NCBI GenBank assembly: GCA_026785815.1 | Contig: JAJAZH010000452.1 | Span: 1-6,725 of the forward strand | Reading direction: 5' to 3' | Origin: Ramlibacter sp. | Lineage (GTDB): Bacteria; Pseudomonadota; Gammaproteobacteria; Burkholderiales; Burkholderiaceae_C | DNA length: 6,725 bases | Part shown: positions 4,990 to 6,725 of the stretch, piece after piece | Layout of the letters: each line of letters opens with the position of its first letter | Numbering within the stretch: position 1 is the first letter of the stretch | The notes under the pieces: generated by a model | Seen by the model: the letters and a program-made list of their open reading frames with translations, nothing else | Database searches by the model: none | What the model was told of the DNA's origin: nothing | Program-made: the position numbers and the translations under genes

Positions 4990-6021
4990 ATGACCGAATC
5001 GCCCCCTGGCCCGCCGCCGGAACAGATCCCGGGCGAACCCCCGATCGCCCGGTCCGCTTCATCGGTTCCCGCCGACCGCGATGGAAAGCCGCACGCCGCC
5101 GGCTGGGAGCGCGACACGCTCGAGCGCCTGATGTTCGCAACGCTCGAAGAGCAGCGCACCACCCGCCGCTGGCGAAACTTTTTCCGGCTCGCCTGGCTGG
5201 CGTTGATCCTGTTCCTGCTGTGGGCGGCCATTCATCGCGGGTCGGCCAGCACCGACAAGTCGCTGCCGCACACCGCCGTGATCGAGATCAAGGGCGAGAT
5301 CGCGTCCGGCGCCGATGCCAGCGCGGAGTTCATCGTCGCTGCGATGCGCGCCGCGTTCGAAGACGAAGGGGCAAAAGCGGTCGTGTTGCTGGTCAACTCT
5401 CCAGGCGGCAGCCCGGTGCAGGCCGGCATCATCTATGACGAGATCCGGCGGCTCAAGGCCAAGTACAAGAAGCCGGTCTATGCAGTGGTGGAGGAATCCT
5501 GCGCCTCCGCGGCTTACTACATCGCTGCCGCCAGCGACCGGATCTTTGTCGACAAGGCCAGCATCGTCGGCAGCATCGGCGTGTTGATGGACGGGTTCGG
5601 CTTCACCGGGCTGATGGACAAGCTCGGAGTCGAGCGCCGCCTGATGACCGCCGGCGAAAACAAGGGGTTCCTCGACCCCTTCAGCCCGCAGACCGACAAG
5701 CAGCGCGCCTTCGCGCAGACCATGCTGGACCAGATCCACCGGCAGTTCATCGAGGCAGTCCGGGCCGGCCGCGGCGCCCGCTTGAAGGAGTCGCCCGAAC
5801 TTTTTAGCGGCTTGTTCTGGACCGGCCAGCAGGCGGTGGATCTGGGCCTGGCCGACCAGCTCGGCAACCTCGACTTTGTCGCGCGCGAGATCGTCAAGGC
5901 CGAAGAGCTGGTGGACTACACCCGCCGTGACAACGTCGCCGAGCGGCTGGCGAAGAAATTCGGTGCGGCGGTGGGCGAAGGCGCGATGCGCGCGCTCAAG
6001 GCCATCCCGGCCGTGCGCTGA
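4990..6021 (+). CDS. S49-family membrane-anchored peptidase (SppA/SohB type, short form)
   Basis: A serine peptidase of the signal peptide peptidase A family, which degrades leftover signal peptides or membrane-associated peptides. The 343 residues match the short, single-domain form rather than the doubled 67-kDa E. coli SppA. Residues 1-62 are a Pro-rich, charged N-terminus. One membrane segment lies at about 64-81 (FFRLAWLALILFLLWAA), with RR and WRN before it, predicting an N-in, C-out anchor. The peptidase fold begins at about 95 (TAVIEIKGEI). VNSPGGS is at 135-141. Catalytic S173 lies in CASAAYYIA, and K225 in AGENKGFLDPFSP, a Ser-Lys dyad as in Bacillus SppA. ATG 4990 begins 1 bp after the Rieske stop, so translation is probably coupled. 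The catalytic domain is likely periplasmic. The name sppA is avoided because SohB-like proteins share these features. Confidence 0.93.
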   Translation: MTESPPGPPPEQIPGEPPIARSASSVPADRDGKPHAAGWERDTLERLMFATLEEQRTTRRWRNFFRLAWLALILFLLWAAIHRGSASTDKSLPHTAVIEIKGEIASGADASAEFIVAAMRAAFEDEGAKAVVLLVNSPGGSPVQAGIIYDEIRRLKAKYKKPVYAVVEESCASAAYYIAAASDRIFVDKASIVGSIGVLMDGFGFTGLMDKLGVERRLMTAGENKGFLDPFSPQTDKQRAFAQTMLDQIHRQFIEAVRAGRGARLKESPELFSGLFWTGQQAVDLGLADQLGNLDFVAREIVKAEELVDYTRRDNVAERLAKKFGAAVGEGAMRALKAIPAVR

Positions 6022-6060
6022 ACTCGCCGACGCCACCAGTTTCGTTGCACCGCTCGAAGC
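6022..6060. other. Short gap between converging genes
   Basis: Thirty-nine bases separate the peptidase stop from the methylase stop. I see no stem followed by a T-run on either strand, so there is no recognisable intrinsic terminator. Termination may be Rho-dependent, or the two transcripts may overlap. Confidence 0.5.
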
Positions 6061-6725
6061 CTAGCGGCCGATCAGGAAGACCGCTGGCGTGTCGTTTGTG
6101 ACTGGCGCCGGCTGCTGTTTCCAGACCTTGACGTGCTGGCTGCGGTTGGCGGCTTGAGGCAGGGTCAAGCCGCTGCTGAGTGCCAGCCGGGTGTTCGGCT
6201 GCAAGGTCTGGAGCAACGCTTGCCAGAGCGTTGCATTGCGATAGGGCGTTTCGATGAACAGCTGGGTCTGCCCGGTCTTGAGCGCCAGCGCTTCCAGCTC
6301 GCGGATCCGGCGATCTCTCTCGGCGGCTTCTTGCGGAAGGTAGCCGACAAAGGCAAAGTTCTGGCCGTTCAGGCCACTGGCGGCCAGGCCGAGTAGCAGC
6401 GAGACCGGCCCGACCAGCGGCACGACCTCGATCCCCAGCGCATGCGCGGCCCGCGCCACGGACGAGCCCGGGTCGGCGACTGCCGGCATCCCCGCTTCGC
6501 TCAGCAGGCCGATGTCGTGGCCCGCCACGGCGCTGGCGAGCATTGGACGGGCATCGAATGTGCCGCGGTGGTCGCCTTTTTTGTGGACCTCGCGCGGCAG
6601 TTCGGTGATCTGGAGTTGCTGCATCGGCAGCGCCAGAGGGTGCAGCTCGTGGATCCGTTTCAGGTAAGCCCGCGCCGACCTGGCGTTCTCGCAGATCCAG
6701 TGGGTCAGCCGCGACGCGTGCAACA
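6061..6725 (-). CDS. RsmI-family SAM-dependent methyltransferase (tetrapyrrole-methylase fold), N-terminus outside window
   Basis: The visible 220 codons end with TAG at 6063-6061. They carry the second part of the tetrapyrrole-methylase fold used by RsmI, which 2'-O-methylates C1402 of 16S rRNA. GLLSEAGMPAVADPGSSV (72-89) matches the RsmI segment GLVSDAGTPLINDPG. VVPLVGPVSLLLGLAASGL (100-118) and FAFVGYLP (123-130) match VVPLPGP, ALSAAGL and YEGFLP. FIETPYR at 156-162 corresponds to FYESTHR. Numbering is from the TTG codon at 6723. That TTG is not taken as the start, because family members have another strand and glycine loop before it and the frame runs off the edge. The match to RsmI is partial, and this may be a paralogue with a different target. 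It converges on the peptidase gene and belongs to another transcription unit. Confidence 0.85.
   Translation of the reverse strand, partial: LHASRLTHWICENARSARAYLKRIHELHPLALPMQQLQITELPREVHKKGDHRGTFDARPMLASAVAGHDIGLLSEAGMPAVADPGSSVARAAHALGIEVVPLVGPVSLLLGLAASGLNGQNFAFVGYLPQEAAERDRRIRELEALALKTGQTQLFIETPYRNATLWQALLQTLQPNTRLALSSGLTLPQAANRSQHVKVWKQQPAPVTNDTPAVFLIGR

Noticed and set aside
3878..5231. Long minus-strand frames opposite the phosphatase, Rieske and peptidase genes
   Set aside because: They lie antisense to three genes with intact catalytic motifs and show no motifs of their own.

Overview
The window is GC-rich and, as far as the sequence shows, entirely chromosomal housekeeping DNA. 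It fits a betaproteobacterium, most likely Burkholderiales. The clues are the gene content and order: RNase E divergent from rluC, then a HAD phosphatase, a small Rieske protein, a short S49 peptidase and a convergent RsmI-like methylase. The taxonomic call is from memory of that gene order, not from a search.

Layout. Positions 1-2405 (minus) hold rne, covering the complete catalytic half of RNase E and about 200 residues of an Arg/Gly/Glu-rich tail that runs off the left edge. Positions 2406-2967 hold no gene I can support. This stretch reads as a long, heavily structured rne 5' leader, fed by a minus-strand promoter with a perfect TATAAT at 2977-2982, inside the first codons of rluC. Positions 2968-6021 (plus) carry a tight four-gene cluster: rluC (23S pseudouridine synthase), a Gph-like HAD phosphatase overlapping it by 29 bp, a 121-residue Rieske [2Fe-2S] protein, and a membrane-anchored S49 peptidase 1 bp further on. 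After a 39-bp gap, positions 6061-6725 (minus) hold the C-terminal part of an RsmI-family SAM-dependent methyltransferase whose start lies beyond the right edge.

How they fit together. rne and rluC both act on RNA (mRNA decay/rRNA processing and 23S modification), and the methylase family also includes an rRNA enzyme. The phosphatase, Rieske protein and peptidase appear to be co-transcribed with rluC, but no shared pathway can be read from the sequence. RNase E in enterobacteria controls its own level through its mRNA leader. The hairpin-rich leader here suggests a similar loop in a different lineage, and it is the most interesting feature of the window. I see no phage, insertion sequence, CRISPR array, tRNA, rRNA or novel defence system.
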